Source: JAAZNO01 sp012798275 (GTDB lineage: Bacteria; Chloroflexota; Anaerolineae; B4-G1; SLSP01). Taken from it: a DNA stretch of 43,245 nt. A program made the translations under genes and the position numbers. The stretch lies in contig DAOPQD010000021.1 of NCBI GenBank assembly GCA_035347995.1, positions 1 to 43,245 of the forward strand, read 5' to 3'. This document shows positions 33,187 to 41,718 of this stretch, piece after piece. Below the pieces are notes generated by a model. That model did no database searches. It saw nothing but the letters and a program-made list of their open reading frames with translations, and was not told where the DNA came from. How positions within the stretch are numbered: position 1 is the stretch's first letter; each line of letters begins with the position of its first letter.

Positions 33187-34266
33187 ATGCCTTTTTTGAT
33201 TGACGGCCACAATTTGATCGCGGCGCTGCCGGACATCAGCCTTGAGGACCCGGAGGACGAGGTGGCGTTGATCCTCAAGCTGCGGGGCTGGCTGGGTCAT
33301 CGGCGCCGCAAGGCCATCGTTGTCTTTGACGGGGGCATCCCCGGCGGCTACTCTCGCACGCTTTCCAGCAGCGACCTGGAGGTGATCTTCGCCGCACACA
33401 AGCGCAGCACCGCCGATCGCATCATCATGAAGCGGCTGGAGAAGCTCCGCGACGCGGCCAACTGGACGGTGGTCAGCTCCGACCGCGAGATTTTGGATTT
33501 TGCACGGCGCCTCGGGGCGCGGGCGGTGACCTCGCAGGATTTCGCGCTGGAATTGCAGCCCGCCGCGCGTCCGCCGCTGGAGAAACCCCGCGATCCCTCG
33601 CCGACTGAAGTCCAGGAGTGGCTGGAGGTTTTCCCGGAGCCGGTAGATCGGCCGGGGCGGCCGTTGCCCGAGCTCCGTCCCATTCCTGCAAGGCCGCCGG
33701 CGCCGCCGAGCTCGCCAGTCACGCCGAAGCGCCAGGCGCCGCCCGCCGAGAGGAAATCGCCGGCGGCAGCTCCCCCGGCGCCTACCCTGGCGGAACGCCT
33801 GGGCATCCCGCTCCCGCCGGAGCCGGCACCGTCCCTGGACCCGCGCACGGGGAAACCCGAGGCGGTCTCGCCGGAGGAGGTGGAGGACTGGCTGGAAGTC
33901 TTCCACGATGTGCCGGAAGGGCCCCTTCCGCCGCGGCGCCTCCCCCGAACCGAGGCGCGCCCTCAGCCTCCGGCGACGTTGACCGTGGACAAGGAGACGG
34001 AGGCGGGACTCGCGCCGGAAGAGGTGGAGGCCTGGATGGCGCTGTTCCCCGAGGTGGAGCCCGAACCGCCGGCGGAGGGCAGCGAGGAAAACGCTGCCCC
34101 AGCCACGAAACCCAGGCGCCGTCGCCCGGAGGCGTTCCGCTCGCCCAAGCTGCGCAAACATCAACAGCTCACGCCGTCACTTCCCACTGATGAGGACGGG
34201 GCTGACGGGCTCAGCTCTGAGGAGCGGGAACAGTGGGCCCGGCTTTATGGGGAGGAGCCGGAATAG
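33187..34266 (+). CDS. NYN (YacP-type) PIN-like ribonuclease with repeated acidic-Trp motif
   Basis: A 359-residue protein. The N-terminal NYN_YacP domain (about residues 1-125) has FLIDGHNLIAALPD, IVVFDG and TVVSSDREILDFARRLGA; its acidic residues would form a metal-dependent RNase site, as in PIN-like nucleases. The remaining two thirds is Pro/Glu-rich and probably disordered. It carries four copies of a short motif: SPTEVQEWLEVFPE (about 137), SPEEVEDWLEVFHD (about 227), APEEVEAWMALFPE (about 275) and SSEEREQWARLYGE (about 342). Repeated motifs of this type suggest a tail that binds a partner, perhaps the ribosome or a degradosome; that is inference. GAGGGAGG from the dispersed repeat precedes the ATG. 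Confidence 0.85.
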   Translation: MPFLIDGHNLIAALPDISLEDPEDEVALILKLRGWLGHRRRKAIVVFDGGIPGGYSRTLSSSDLEVIFAAHKRSTADRIIMKRLEKLRDAANWTVVSSDREILDFARRLGARAVTSQDFALELQPAARPPLEKPRDPSPTEVQEWLEVFPEPVDRPGRPLPELRPIPARPPAPPSSPVTPKRQAPPAERKSPAAAPPAPTLAERLGIPLPPEPAPSLDPRTGKPEAVSPEEVEDWLEVFHDVPEGPLPPRRLPRTEARPQPPATLTVDKETEAGLAPEEVEAWMALFPEVEPEPPAEGSEENAAPATKPRRRRPEAFRSPKLRKHQQLTPSLPTDEDGADGLSSEEREQWARLYGEEPE

Positions 34267-34338
34267 GGGAACCCCCTGCCACGGGGCGAGGCCCCCAGGG
34301 TTGCGGTGGAAGTCCCTGCTGATGGGAGCGCGGACCTC

Positions 34339-35016
34339 TTATCGGTCCGACGACTCCACGAGCGCCAGCAGATCCGCCGTCGAAGGCAGCACGAGGTGCG
34401 CGCCAGCGCGCCAGAGTTCGCGTTCTTCCCCGAAGCCGCACAAGACCCCCACGGCCCATGCCCCTGCCCGTCGCGCCGAACGGACGTCTACCGTGGTGTC
34501 GCCCACCATCACGCAGTCGGCGGGGGCAAGCCCCAAAGCCTGCGCCGCGTAGAGCACCGGTGCGGGGTGCGGTTTGAGGCGGCGAGTGGTCTGGCGGGTC
34601 ACTACGACCGGAAACAGCTCCGTCAGCCCATACTGGACGAGAAATGCTTCAGCGGCAGCGGGACTGCGCGTGGACACAATCGCCAGCGAATAGCGGCCGG
34701 CGAGACGTAGCAACAGCGGCTTGACGCTCTCGATGAGCTCAAAATCGTAGCCGCGATCGGCGTGCTGGGACCGCTCCTCCAGCGCGAAGGCCAGGGAATC
34801 CAGATGTAGCGCGTCCAGAAGGGTGGCGGCGGCATTCATCGGCGTCTCGCTGGCCATCACCATGCGGCGGGCGAGACGTGGCGCGCGCGCTGCGCCCAGA
34901 AACCGTAACCGCCGTGCCAGCGAGGCGACCGATTGGTCGTCGGTGTCCATCAGCGTGCCATCGAGGTCAAAGAACCAGGCGCGCACGCGCTCGAAGGGGA
35001 TCGTGACGTCGCTCAT
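34339..35016 (-). CDS. HAD-superfamily hydrolase (phosphatase)
   Basis: A 225-residue haloacid-dehalogenase-type phosphatase. Motif I is FFDLDGTLMDTD (about residues 15-26, nucleophile Asp), motif II SLAIVSTR, motif III RLKPHPAP (Lys), motif IV MVGDTTVDVRSARRAGA. The long helical cap between motifs I and II makes it subclass I (phosphoglycolate-phosphatase-like). Substrate unknown. ATG 35016 overlaps the stop of the 191-residue protein gene by four bases (ATGA), so it is coupled to that gene. It is the last gene of the minus-strand run. Confidence 0.9.
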   Translation of the reverse strand: MSDVTIPFERVRAWFFDLDGTLMDTDDQSVASLARRLRFLGAARAPRLARRMVMASETPMNAAATLLDALHLDSLAFALEERSQHADRGYDFELIESVKPLLLRLAGRYSLAIVSTRSPAAAEAFLVQYGLTELFPVVVTRQTTRRLKPHPAPVLYAAQALGLAPADCVMVGDTTVDVRSARRAGAWAVGVLCGFGEERELWRAGAHLVLPSTADLLALVESSDR

Positions 35017-35588
35017 GCGCGCTGCTCTCGCTGCACACCCCACAGGTCGAGGATCACCCCCAGGGCGGCGATCAGGCTGAGATCGGCCTCCAGACGCGGG
35101 TGTTCTATTTCCATGATGTAGGTCGGCCCGCTGGCGGGATGTCGTACCGCGCCTATCCGCTGTTCGGCTGCATCATCCTGGCTGGCTGCTGTCGGCAGCG
35201 CGAAAATCTCGTACAGCTGTTGGCCGTAACGGCTGCCCCTGGCGCTGAAGGCGACGCCGTCCTCCTCGAGGGTGAGGCGATAGCCCGGCAGGCGCAGCAA
35301 CAGGCGATCTACCAACCGCCACTGTTCCTCGATCATGGCGAAGGGAGGCTCTTCCGCCGCGCGCGAGAGCCAGAAACGGTCGCCGTACCACCAGGAGCGG
35401 TCTTCCCAGCGCAGGCGCGCCAGGTAATCCCCCGTAGCCGTGTTGAAGAGCACCTCTTCGGGACGGTCGGCGACTGGCAATCCCGGCCAGCTGGCGGTGA
35501 GCTGCACGGCGCCCGTTTCATCGGCCAGCCGATAGCGGTACGTGTAAACCTCGGAGAAAGCGTCGCGGTAAAGGTGGTAAATCACCAT
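35013..35588 (-). CDS. Unknown 191-residue protein
   Basis: No family was recognised with certainty. It starts MVIYHLYRDAFSEVYTYRYRLADETG and has alternating short beta strands (LARLRWEDRSWWYGDRFWLS, YRLTLEEDGVAFSARGSRYG), ending in one hydrophobic helix (ADLSLIAALGVILDLWGV). The arrangement of a beta barrel with a single late hydrophobic helix recalls the LURP-one/tubby-like fold, a weak comparison. Both ends overlap neighbours: seven bases with ftsK upstream and four bases with the HAD gene downstream, so it is part of their operon. Confidence 0.7.
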   Translation of the reverse strand: MVIYHLYRDAFSEVYTYRYRLADETGAVQLTASWPGLPVADRPEEVLFNTATGDYLARLRWEDRSWWYGDRFWLSRAAEEPPFAMIEEQWRLVDRLLLRLPGYRLTLEEDGVAFSARGSRYGQQLYEIFALPTAASQDDAAEQRIGAVRHPASGPTYIMEIEHPRLEADLSLIAALGVILDLWGVQREQRA

Positions 35589-37969
35589 GGTTCAGCTCCT
35601 GTATCTGCAGCGTGCTCTTGAGCGTCGGCCTGGTCCTCGGAGGTGAGGGAGCGCAGGAAAGCTTCGGCGACGGGACGGTTGACGCCGCGGAACTGGCCCT
35701 GATTCGTGTCGGGAGAGACGATGCCGAGCTCCTCCAGCAGCTCCACGAGCCGCGCCGCGCGCGTGTAGCCGATCCGCATCCGCCGTTGCAGGAGGGAGAT
35801 GCTGGCACGGTCCTCGGCGAGGAGGATTTCCACCGCGGTCGGCAGCAGTTCGTCCTCAAATTTGGGCGAGGGTTCGGCAAACTCCGGGAAGAGGGGTTCC
35901 TGCGCTGGAACGGACGGGGTGTCCTTCAACGGCAGCGGACTGGCGGCGGGGAGGGTCACTACCGTAGCGGCCTGTCCCTGCTGCCAGTGGCCGATCAGCT
36001 TTTCGAGCTCGCGATCTGAGACGAAGGCGCCTTGCAAGCGTAGGGGTTGACCGGCGTCGGGGGGCATGAAGAGCATGTCGCCGCGCCCGAGCAGCCGTTC
36101 CGCGCCGGGCATGTCGAGGATCACGCGGGAATCCACCGAGGAGGCCACGGCAAAGGCGATCCGCGCCGGGAAGTTGGCCTTGATCAGGCCGGTGACGACG
36201 TTGACACTGGGGCGCTGGGTGGCGAGGATGAGATGGATGCCCGTCGCGCGCGCCATCTGTGCGAGGCGGCAAAGCACGCGCTCGGTTTCTTCCGGCGATT
36301 GCAGCATCAGATCGGCCAGCTCGTCCACGATCACCACGATGTAGGGAAGCGGTTCGTCGTCGCTGCCCTTCTTGCCCGCGCGGCGGTTGAAATCCTCGAT
36401 ATTGCGGGCGCCCACTTTGGCGAAACGCCGATAGCGGGTGTCCATTTCGCGCATCACCCAACGCAGCGCCGGCACCACGCGATCTACGTCCACGATCACC
36501 GGCGTCAGCAGATGGGGAATGCCGTTGTACTGGGTGAGTTCCACCCGCTTGGGGTCCACCAGCATCAGGCGGAGCGTTTCCGGCGTGTTTTGCAGCAGCA
36601 GCGCGGCGATGATGGCGTTCACGCAGACGGACTTGCCGGAGCCGGTCGTGCCGGCGATGAGGAGGTGCGGCATCGCGCGCAGGTCTGCCGCCACCGCCTG
36701 CCCGGAGACGTCCTGTCCCAGGCCCATGCGCAGGGTGCCTTTGAGTTTGGCGAAGGCGCGGGCCTCGAGCACATCGCGTAAAGCCACCACGGCCGGCTCG
36801 ACGTTGGGGACCTCGATGCCGACGAGGCCTTTGCCGGGGATCGGCGCTTCGATGCGGATGCTGCGCGCCGACAGGGCGAGCGCCAGGTCATCCGCCAGCG
36901 CGGCAATCTTGCTGACCTTGACCTTGGTGCGTTTGCCGCCGCGCAGATCCACGAAGAGCGGCTCGACGCCGAATTGCACCACGACCGGGCCGGTGTTCGT
37001 CTCCAGCACTTTGACGGGGGCGCCCAGGCTGCTGAGGGTTTCCTCGATGATGCGCGCCTGTTTGCGGATGAGGTCGTCGCTGAAGTTTTGCTCGCTGCCG
37101 ATCTCGAGGATGTCGGTGACCGCCGGCAGGCGCCAGGGTGAGCCGGAGGGCGGCGTCGGCGCGTTGAAGTCGAGGTGTTCTTGTTCCGCGTGATTGCCAT
37201 TGATCTTGAGCGGCGGCGGCTCCTGCCCGGCGCGTTCCCCCAGCACGATGGGAGCCGGCCGGGGCAGGGGGGACTGTGCGGCGGGTTGGGGCGCTCGGGT
37301 CGTTGCAGACGCCTTCGGCTGCGGCATTTCGGGCAACGGCAGTTGGGACTCCTCCCGGCGTGCCCGACGGTTGAACAACAGCTGGACCGCCTCGGCGGGG
37401 GAGATGCCGCCGATCAGGGTGACGACGACCAGCCAGGCCATGAGCAGCGCCACGAGCGTGCCGGCGCTGCCGACCAATCGCAGGCTCAGGTCCAGCAGGG
37501 CCGCGCCGATCAAGCCCCCGCCCTCGCCGATCTCGACGAGCTGCAGGAGTGCGACTTTGGGCCAGAAGATGCGGGAGGCGATCAGATGCAGCGTGGTCAG
37601 CGCCGTTGGAAATCCCAGGGCGACGCCGGCGATCTGCTCCGGTTGGGGCTGCGGGAAGCGTTCGCCGAAACGTCGCAGGATCAGCCACAAGCCTGTCGCG
37701 CCGATGAGGAGCGGCGCGATGAACATGCCCCAGCCAAAAAGGCGCTCCAGTCCTGCCAGCCAGAGGTGCAACAGCGCGCCCTGCTGCGGCGAGAGCAGGC
37801 TGAGGATCGTCAGCACCGCGCTCAGCAGCAGCGCGCCGCCGAGCAGGTCCAGCCATTGATCACGGGTCAGCTGGATCAGCGGCCTGCGCGCTCTGGAACG
37901 TCTCCGCGATGACTGGCGGGATTTTCCGGCCGCGCTGGATTGGGTGGAGCGAGAACGGCTCTTGGTCAT
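35582..37969 (-). CDS. ftsK: FtsK/SpoIIIE-family DNA translocase (copy 2)
   Basis: A 795-residue protein with a basic Ser/Arg tail, four membrane helices (about residues 45-185), a Pro-rich linker, and the motor: alpha segment RIIEETLSSLGAPVKVLETNTGPVVVQFG, Walker A GTTGSGKSVCVNAI (about 439-452), Walker B VVIVDELADLM, and ATQRPS. A gamma winged helix ends it (LLQRRMRIGYTRAARLVELL). It is clearly homologous to the copy at 21724-24042 but with different linkers. It lies 9 bases after the PmeII-like endonuclease gene and continues into the unknown 191-residue protein and the HAD gene. Confidence 0.93.
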   Translation of the reverse strand: MTKSRSRSTQSSAAGKSRQSSRRRSRARRPLIQLTRDQWLDLLGGALLLSAVLTILSLLSPQQGALLHLWLAGLERLFGWGMFIAPLLIGATGLWLILRRFGERFPQPQPEQIAGVALGFPTALTTLHLIASRIFWPKVALLQLVEIGEGGGLIGAALLDLSLRLVGSAGTLVALLMAWLVVVTLIGGISPAEAVQLLFNRRARREESQLPLPEMPQPKASATTRAPQPAAQSPLPRPAPIVLGERAGQEPPPLKINGNHAEQEHLDFNAPTPPSGSPWRLPAVTDILEIGSEQNFSDDLIRKQARIIEETLSSLGAPVKVLETNTGPVVVQFGVEPLFVDLRGGKRTKVKVSKIAALADDLALALSARSIRIEAPIPGKGLVGIEVPNVEPAVVALRDVLEARAFAKLKGTLRMGLGQDVSGQAVAADLRAMPHLLIAGTTGSGKSVCVNAIIAALLLQNTPETLRLMLVDPKRVELTQYNGIPHLLTPVIVDVDRVVPALRWVMREMDTRYRRFAKVGARNIEDFNRRAGKKGSDDEPLPYIVVIVDELADLMLQSPEETERVLCRLAQMARATGIHLILATQRPSVNVVTGLIKANFPARIAFAVASSVDSRVILDMPGAERLLGRGDMLFMPPDAGQPLRLQGAFVSDRELEKLIGHWQQGQAATVVTLPAASPLPLKDTPSVPAQEPLFPEFAEPSPKFEDELLPTAVEILLAEDRASISLLQRRMRIGYTRAARLVELLEELGIVSPDTNQGQFRGVNRPVAEAFLRSLTSEDQADAQEHAADTGAEPW

Positions 37970-37978
37970 GAATGCTCG

Positions 37979-38734
37979 CTAAAGCGAAAATTCGTCAAGA
38001 TCGAAATTGGCACTGTTGAATTCGACAAGCTTAACCCAGTCAATCTCAAGATCTGCATTGCAAAAGCGGTCCAGAAACTCTTTGGTGAAGCGTCTGATGA
38101 TTCTATCCCGTTCAGATTCGAATCTCTCATTGTGTTCCCGTGCCCGATAGCCAATTGGCTCGACGATGTCAGTATAGAGGGATTTGTTCTTGCTGATGAG
38201 ATACCAGAAATTCTGCCCCACAACTTTCAGGTATCCATCCTTGGTGTGGACTGTCCGGGTCTTCCCGTAGCAAATGCCAAGCACCGGCTCCGGCGTGGAT
38301 GCAGTCTTGGATTGTTTGACGCGAATAACTGCTTCGCGCAGATCTTGGGCCAATCTCTTGTGTTGGGAGCTATTGCCCCAATGAGGCCCTGATTTGATGG
38401 ACACAAGATAGTGTCTGTTGGCGTGTAAAAATTCCAGATCCACCCCTGGCGTGGCAGATTTATGTCCACCACAGGTCTTTTCAGCGATGAAGATAGCAAG
38501 GTCTTCGAGGAAATCACCAAACAATTTTTCCTCTGACGAGGAAAGAAATGCTGTTAAAAGCTCGTCAATCAGATCCCATGGTTTGACAATGTGTTTGGCT
38601 TTGAACAAATAGGGGTTCTTTTGCAGCAGTCGATCAATTGTCAATTGCTCTAATGAAGCAATACGGTGTTGATGGAACTCCACAATATGGACATTGACAT
38701 ATTGCTTTACTTCCTCTAAATCCAGGGGATTCAT
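37979..38734 (-). CDS. PmeII-like type II restriction endonuclease
   Basis: A 251-residue protein with a PD-(D/E)xK arrangement: TPGVDLEF (about residues 95-101) and YLVSIKSGPHWGNSSQ (about 107-122, IKSG holding the catalytic Lys). It matches the PmeII-type endonuclease pattern, also annotated as cytosolic protein, with GICYGKTRTVHTKDGYLKVVGQNFWYLIS as a later block. Cleavage of the site protected by the adjacent methyltransferase is the expected role. ATG 38734 follows AAGGA; a longer frame would overlap the methyltransferase gene. Base composition is clearly lower in GC than ftsK and radA, a sign of transfer. Confidence 0.82.
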   Translation of the reverse strand: MNPLDLEEVKQYVNVHIVEFHQHRIASLEQLTIDRLLQKNPYLFKAKHIVKPWDLIDELLTAFLSSSEEKLFGDFLEDLAIFIAEKTCGGHKSATPGVDLEFLHANRHYLVSIKSGPHWGNSSQHKRLAQDLREAVIRVKQSKTASTPEPVLGICYGKTRTVHTKDGYLKVVGQNFWYLISKNKSLYTDIVEPIGYRAREHNERFESERDRIIRRFTKEFLDRFCNADLEIDWVKLVEFNSANFDLDEFSL

Positions 38735-38765
38735 TTTAGCGTTCCTTAGTGCTAGATGCTGAGGG

Positions 38766-39596
38766 TTACAATTCAAACAAGCGCGGAGGAATCTGAACAA
38801 TCCGTGTGCGTGCCAGATCGCAATATTCTTGTTTGATGTCAATTCCGACGTAGCGGCGTCCGAGCTGTTTCGCCGCCAGCGCGGTCGTGCCGGAACCCAG
38901 AAAGGGATCTAAAACCACATCTCCAGGCGCGGTAAACAATTTGATGAACCAGCTGGGAAGGTCTATGGGAAAAGCGGCGCTGTGATTGCGGTTCGAACAC
39001 TCGGTTGCCATGTGCAGGACGTTGTCTGGATATACCTTATCGCGTCCCACCCAATTCGAGATCTTTTTGCCAAAGCCGCTTTCGACGCGCGATTCATCCC
39101 GGCGTTTATCTGTTTCGCTGAGATTGGTGAGGCGCGTTTCTGCCCAATCGCCTACGGGTAGCATCACCGCTTCCTGGTACATTGTAAATTGCCGGCTCTT
39201 GTTGAATTGCAGCAGCCGCTCCCAGGCATCCCGAAAACGATTGGGCCATTTCCCGGGATAGGAATTCTTCTTGTGCCAGATGAACTCCTCCGTCCATAGC
39301 CACCCTTGTTGACGCATGTGCAGGATCAATTCAATGACGTACGTGTGCCGTTCGCCGTTGACCACGCGCTCTTTGATGTTCAACACAAAGGTCCCGGTGG
39401 GTTTGAGCACGCGCAGGAATTGTGCGGCTTTAGGCAGGAACCATTCCACATACTCAGCGGGTCTGATGCCTCCATAGGTGCCGACCCGCTGGTCCGCATA
39501 GGGCGGAGAGGTGAAGATCAGATCAATGGAATTATCCGGGAATTCCGCCAGCACTTGCTCGCAATCACCGCAGATAATTTGATCCACAAAATCCAT
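38766..39596 (-). CDS. DNA N4-cytosine methyltransferase (beta class)
   Basis: A 276-residue DNA methyltransferase. Catalytic motif IV TSPPYA is at about residues 27-32 and precedes AdoMet motif I DPFLGSGTTALAAKQLGRRYVGID at about 226, the beta-class order. SPPY points to N4-cytosine; adenine methyltransferases more often have DPPY. FVLNIKERV and PIDLPSWFIKLFT are other family blocks. It pairs with the endonuclease 31 bases downstream to form a type II RM system. ATG 39596 is chosen because of its GAGG; a GTG at 39605 is possible. Low GC relative to neighbours. Confidence 0.9.
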   Translation of the reverse strand: MDFVDQIICGDCEQVLAEFPDNSIDLIFTSPPYADQRVGTYGGIRPAEYVEWFLPKAAQFLRVLKPTGTFVLNIKERVVNGERHTYVIELILHMRQQGWLWTEEFIWHKKNSYPGKWPNRFRDAWERLLQFNKSRQFTMYQEAVMLPVGDWAETRLTNLSETDKRRDESRVESGFGKKISNWVGRDKVYPDNVLHMATECSNRNHSAAFPIDLPSWFIKLFTAPGDVVLDPFLGSGTTALAAKQLGRRYVGIDIKQEYCDLARTRIVQIPPRLFEL

Positions 39597-39667
39597 TTTT
39601 CTCACACCTCACACAGTCGTTTCACTGTCGGAGAGTAGGACCTCCCAGCACATTATACCTTAAACTT

Positions 39668-41041
39668 TCACGTCAGGGCCAGGTCAATCGCCTCGTGGAC
39701 GGAACGGACGGGGGCAGTTTCCACGCCTCCCGGCAGCCGCAGCTTCTGCCGGTTGAGCGTGCGCGGGATGAGGACCTTGCGGAATCCCAGCCGCGCGGCC
39801 TCCCGAATGCGAGCTTCCAGCTGCCCGACGGAGCGCACTTCTCCCGATAGCCCTACTTCACCCACCAGCGCGAGGTCGGCGGCGACGGGACGGTCGCGCA
39901 CGGTCGAGGCTAGCGCCACCGCTACCGCCAGATCCACCGCCGGCTCCGCGATCTGCAGACCGCCCACCACGTTCGCGAAGACGTCCTGATCCGCCAGCCG
40001 CAGGCCGATGCGCCGCGTGAGCACCGCCACCACCAGCAACAGCCGGTTGAAATCGAGGCCGTTCACCGTGCGGCGAGGATTGCCGAAGCTGGTGGCGCTC
40101 GCCAGCGCCTGGATTTCTACGAGCAGCGGCCGGGTCCCTTCCATAATGATGGCGATCGCCGAGCCGGGCACGTTGACCATTCGCTCTGCCAGAAAGGCCT
40201 CCGAGGGATTGGCGACTTCGACCAGGCCTTCCTCGCGCATCTCAAAGACTCCCACCTCGGAGGTGGCGCCGAAACGATTTTTCACGCTCCGCAGCAGGCG
40301 ATAGGTATGGAAGGGGTCGCCTTCCAGGTAGAGGACCGTGTCCACGATGTGTTCGAGCACCTTGGGCCCGGCGATGGCGCCCTCTTTGGTGACGTGTCCC
40401 ACGAGCAACACCGGCGTCCCACTCTGCTTGGCCCATCGCTGCAGGCGCGCGGCGCATTCGCGCACCTGGCTCACGCTTCCCGCCGCTGAATTCAGGTCGG
40501 CGACGTGCGCCGTCTGGATGGAGTCTACAATCAGGGCTTGCAGCGCCGGTTGCGCCTCCGCCTGGACCAGCACGGCGTCCACCTCCGTCTCCGGCAGCAT
40601 TAACACCGTCTCTCCTGTCAGGTTGAGGCGGCGCGCGCGGAGCTTGATCTGGCCGGGCGATTCCTCGCCGGAGACGTACAGCACGGGGCGTTCCTCCGTC
40701 CCTAGCATGGCCGCCGTCTGCAGCAGCAGCGTGGACTTGCCAATCCCTGGCTCGCCGCCGATGAGGATGATCGAGCCGGGCACCAATCCGCCGCCCAGCA
40801 CGCGCGCGAGTTCACCCATGGGGATGGGGATACGTTGCTCGTGAAAGCCGTCCACCTGGCTGAGGCGCTGCGGGCGTGTCGTAGGCCCCGCGGACGCCGG
40901 CAGTGCGGCATTGGGCGCGGGGGTATCCACCACCGTTTCGACCAGCGTCTCCCATGCGCCACAGTGAGGACATTTGCCCATCTGTCGGGCAAAGCTCCAC
41001 CCGCATTCCTGGCAGACCCATCGCGTCTCTGTTTTAGCCAT
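39668..41041 (-). CDS. radA: DNA repair protein RadA (Sms)
   Basis: A 457-residue protein. The N-terminal zinc finger is CQECGW...CPHCGAW (about residues 10-30). The RecA-like ATPase has Walker A GGEPGIGKST (about 92), Walker B LIVDSIQT, and the RadA motif KNRFGATSEVG (about 251). The C-terminal Lon-protease-like domain has VGLSGEVRSVGQLEARIREAARLGF. It drives branch migration in recombination. ATG 41041 begins the zinc finger and has GAGAGG upstream. The promoter region carries a LexA-box-like palindrome. It is separated by 71 bases from the methyltransferase. Confidence 0.96.
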   Translation of the reverse strand: MAKTETRWVCQECGWSFARQMGKCPHCGAWETLVETVVDTPAPNAALPASAGPTTRPQRLSQVDGFHEQRIPIPMGELARVLGGGLVPGSIILIGGEPGIGKSTLLLQTAAMLGTEERPVLYVSGEESPGQIKLRARRLNLTGETVLMLPETEVDAVLVQAEAQPALQALIVDSIQTAHVADLNSAAGSVSQVRECAARLQRWAKQSGTPVLLVGHVTKEGAIAGPKVLEHIVDTVLYLEGDPFHTYRLLRSVKNRFGATSEVGVFEMREEGLVEVANPSEAFLAERMVNVPGSAIAIIMEGTRPLLVEIQALASATSFGNPRRTVNGLDFNRLLLVVAVLTRRIGLRLADQDVFANVVGGLQIAEPAVDLAVAVALASTVRDRPVAADLALVGEVGLSGEVRSVGQLEARIREAARLGFRKVLIPRTLNRQKLRLPGGVETAPVRSVHEAIDLALT

Positions 41042-41062
41042 ACTTGCGCCTCTCTTTCCCCT

Positions 41063-41083
41063 ATTATACCAGAACATTCGTTC
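41063..41083 (-). promoter_or_regulatory. radA promoter -10 with overlapping LexA (SOS) box candidate
   Basis: On the minus strand: GAACGAATGTTC (41083-41072) matches the GAACNNNNGTTC SOS-box consensus used by LexA/DinR in Gram-positive bacteria. Next comes TGG and a perfect TATAAT (41068-41063). The palindrome lies in the spacer just upstream of the -10, so a bound repressor would block the promoter. The -35 is weak. Confidence 0.75.
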
Positions 41084-41223
41084 GATTGCGATGGAATTTG
41101 CGCTCATTCTCCATCGAATCGGCGGAAAAACAACCCTGGGGCAGTAGGGGATGTGGAATCCGCCGCGATTTGGGTTATACTGAAGGCGAACCACCCGGGC
41201 GGAGGGGATTTCAGGGGGCAGAG

Positions 41224-41718
41224 ATGTTGAATCCAGGGGAAGAGCCTCGCTTCATCGCGGACGCGATGTTGGGCAAGCTGGCGCGGTGGCTGCGCCTGTT
41301 GGGCTATGACACCGTCTATTCCCAGGAGGAGGACGTCGTCATCGCGCAACGCGCCCGCAGCGAGGGGCGGATTCTGCTCACGCGGGACCGTGGCCTGGCG
41401 GCGCGCCGGGGACTGCGCGTCATTCTGGTGACGACGCCGGCGCTCGAAACGCAGCTTACGCAGGTTAATGCTGTGGTGGAAATTCCGCCGCGGCCGCCGC
41501 GCTGTATGACCTGCAACGTGCTCCTGGAGCGCATCCCCTTGACGGCGGCGCGCCCCCATATTCCGCCTTACGTCGCGCAGACACAGCAGGACTTCCGTCG
41601 CTGCCCCCAGTGTGGTAAAATTTTCTGGCCCGGCACCCATTGGGAGGGCATCGCGCAGCGGCTCGCTCGCGCTCTGGAACCTGAGCCGGCGCAGGAAAGC
41701 AATTCGGGCGGCGGTTGA
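41224..41718 (+). CDS. Mut7-C RNase domain protein (PIN-like with zinc ribbon)
   Basis: A 164-residue protein of the Mut7-C family. The PIN-like part reads FIADAMLGKLARWLRLLGYDTVY and ILLTRDRGLAARRG, where acidic residues D12 and D60 region would bind metal. A zinc ribbon follows, with CMTC (about 98-101) and CPQC (about 128-131). Such proteins are predicted RNases; no substrate is known. It is divergent from radA, and no strong Shine-Dalgarno precedes ATG 41224. Confidence 0.87.
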   Translation: MLNPGEEPRFIADAMLGKLARWLRLLGYDTVYSQEEDVVIAQRARSEGRILLTRDRGLAARRGLRVILVTTPALETQLTQVNAVVEIPPRPPRCMTCNVLLERIPLTAARPHIPPYVAQTQQDFRRCPQCGKIFWPGTHWEGIAQRLARALEPEPAQESNSGGG

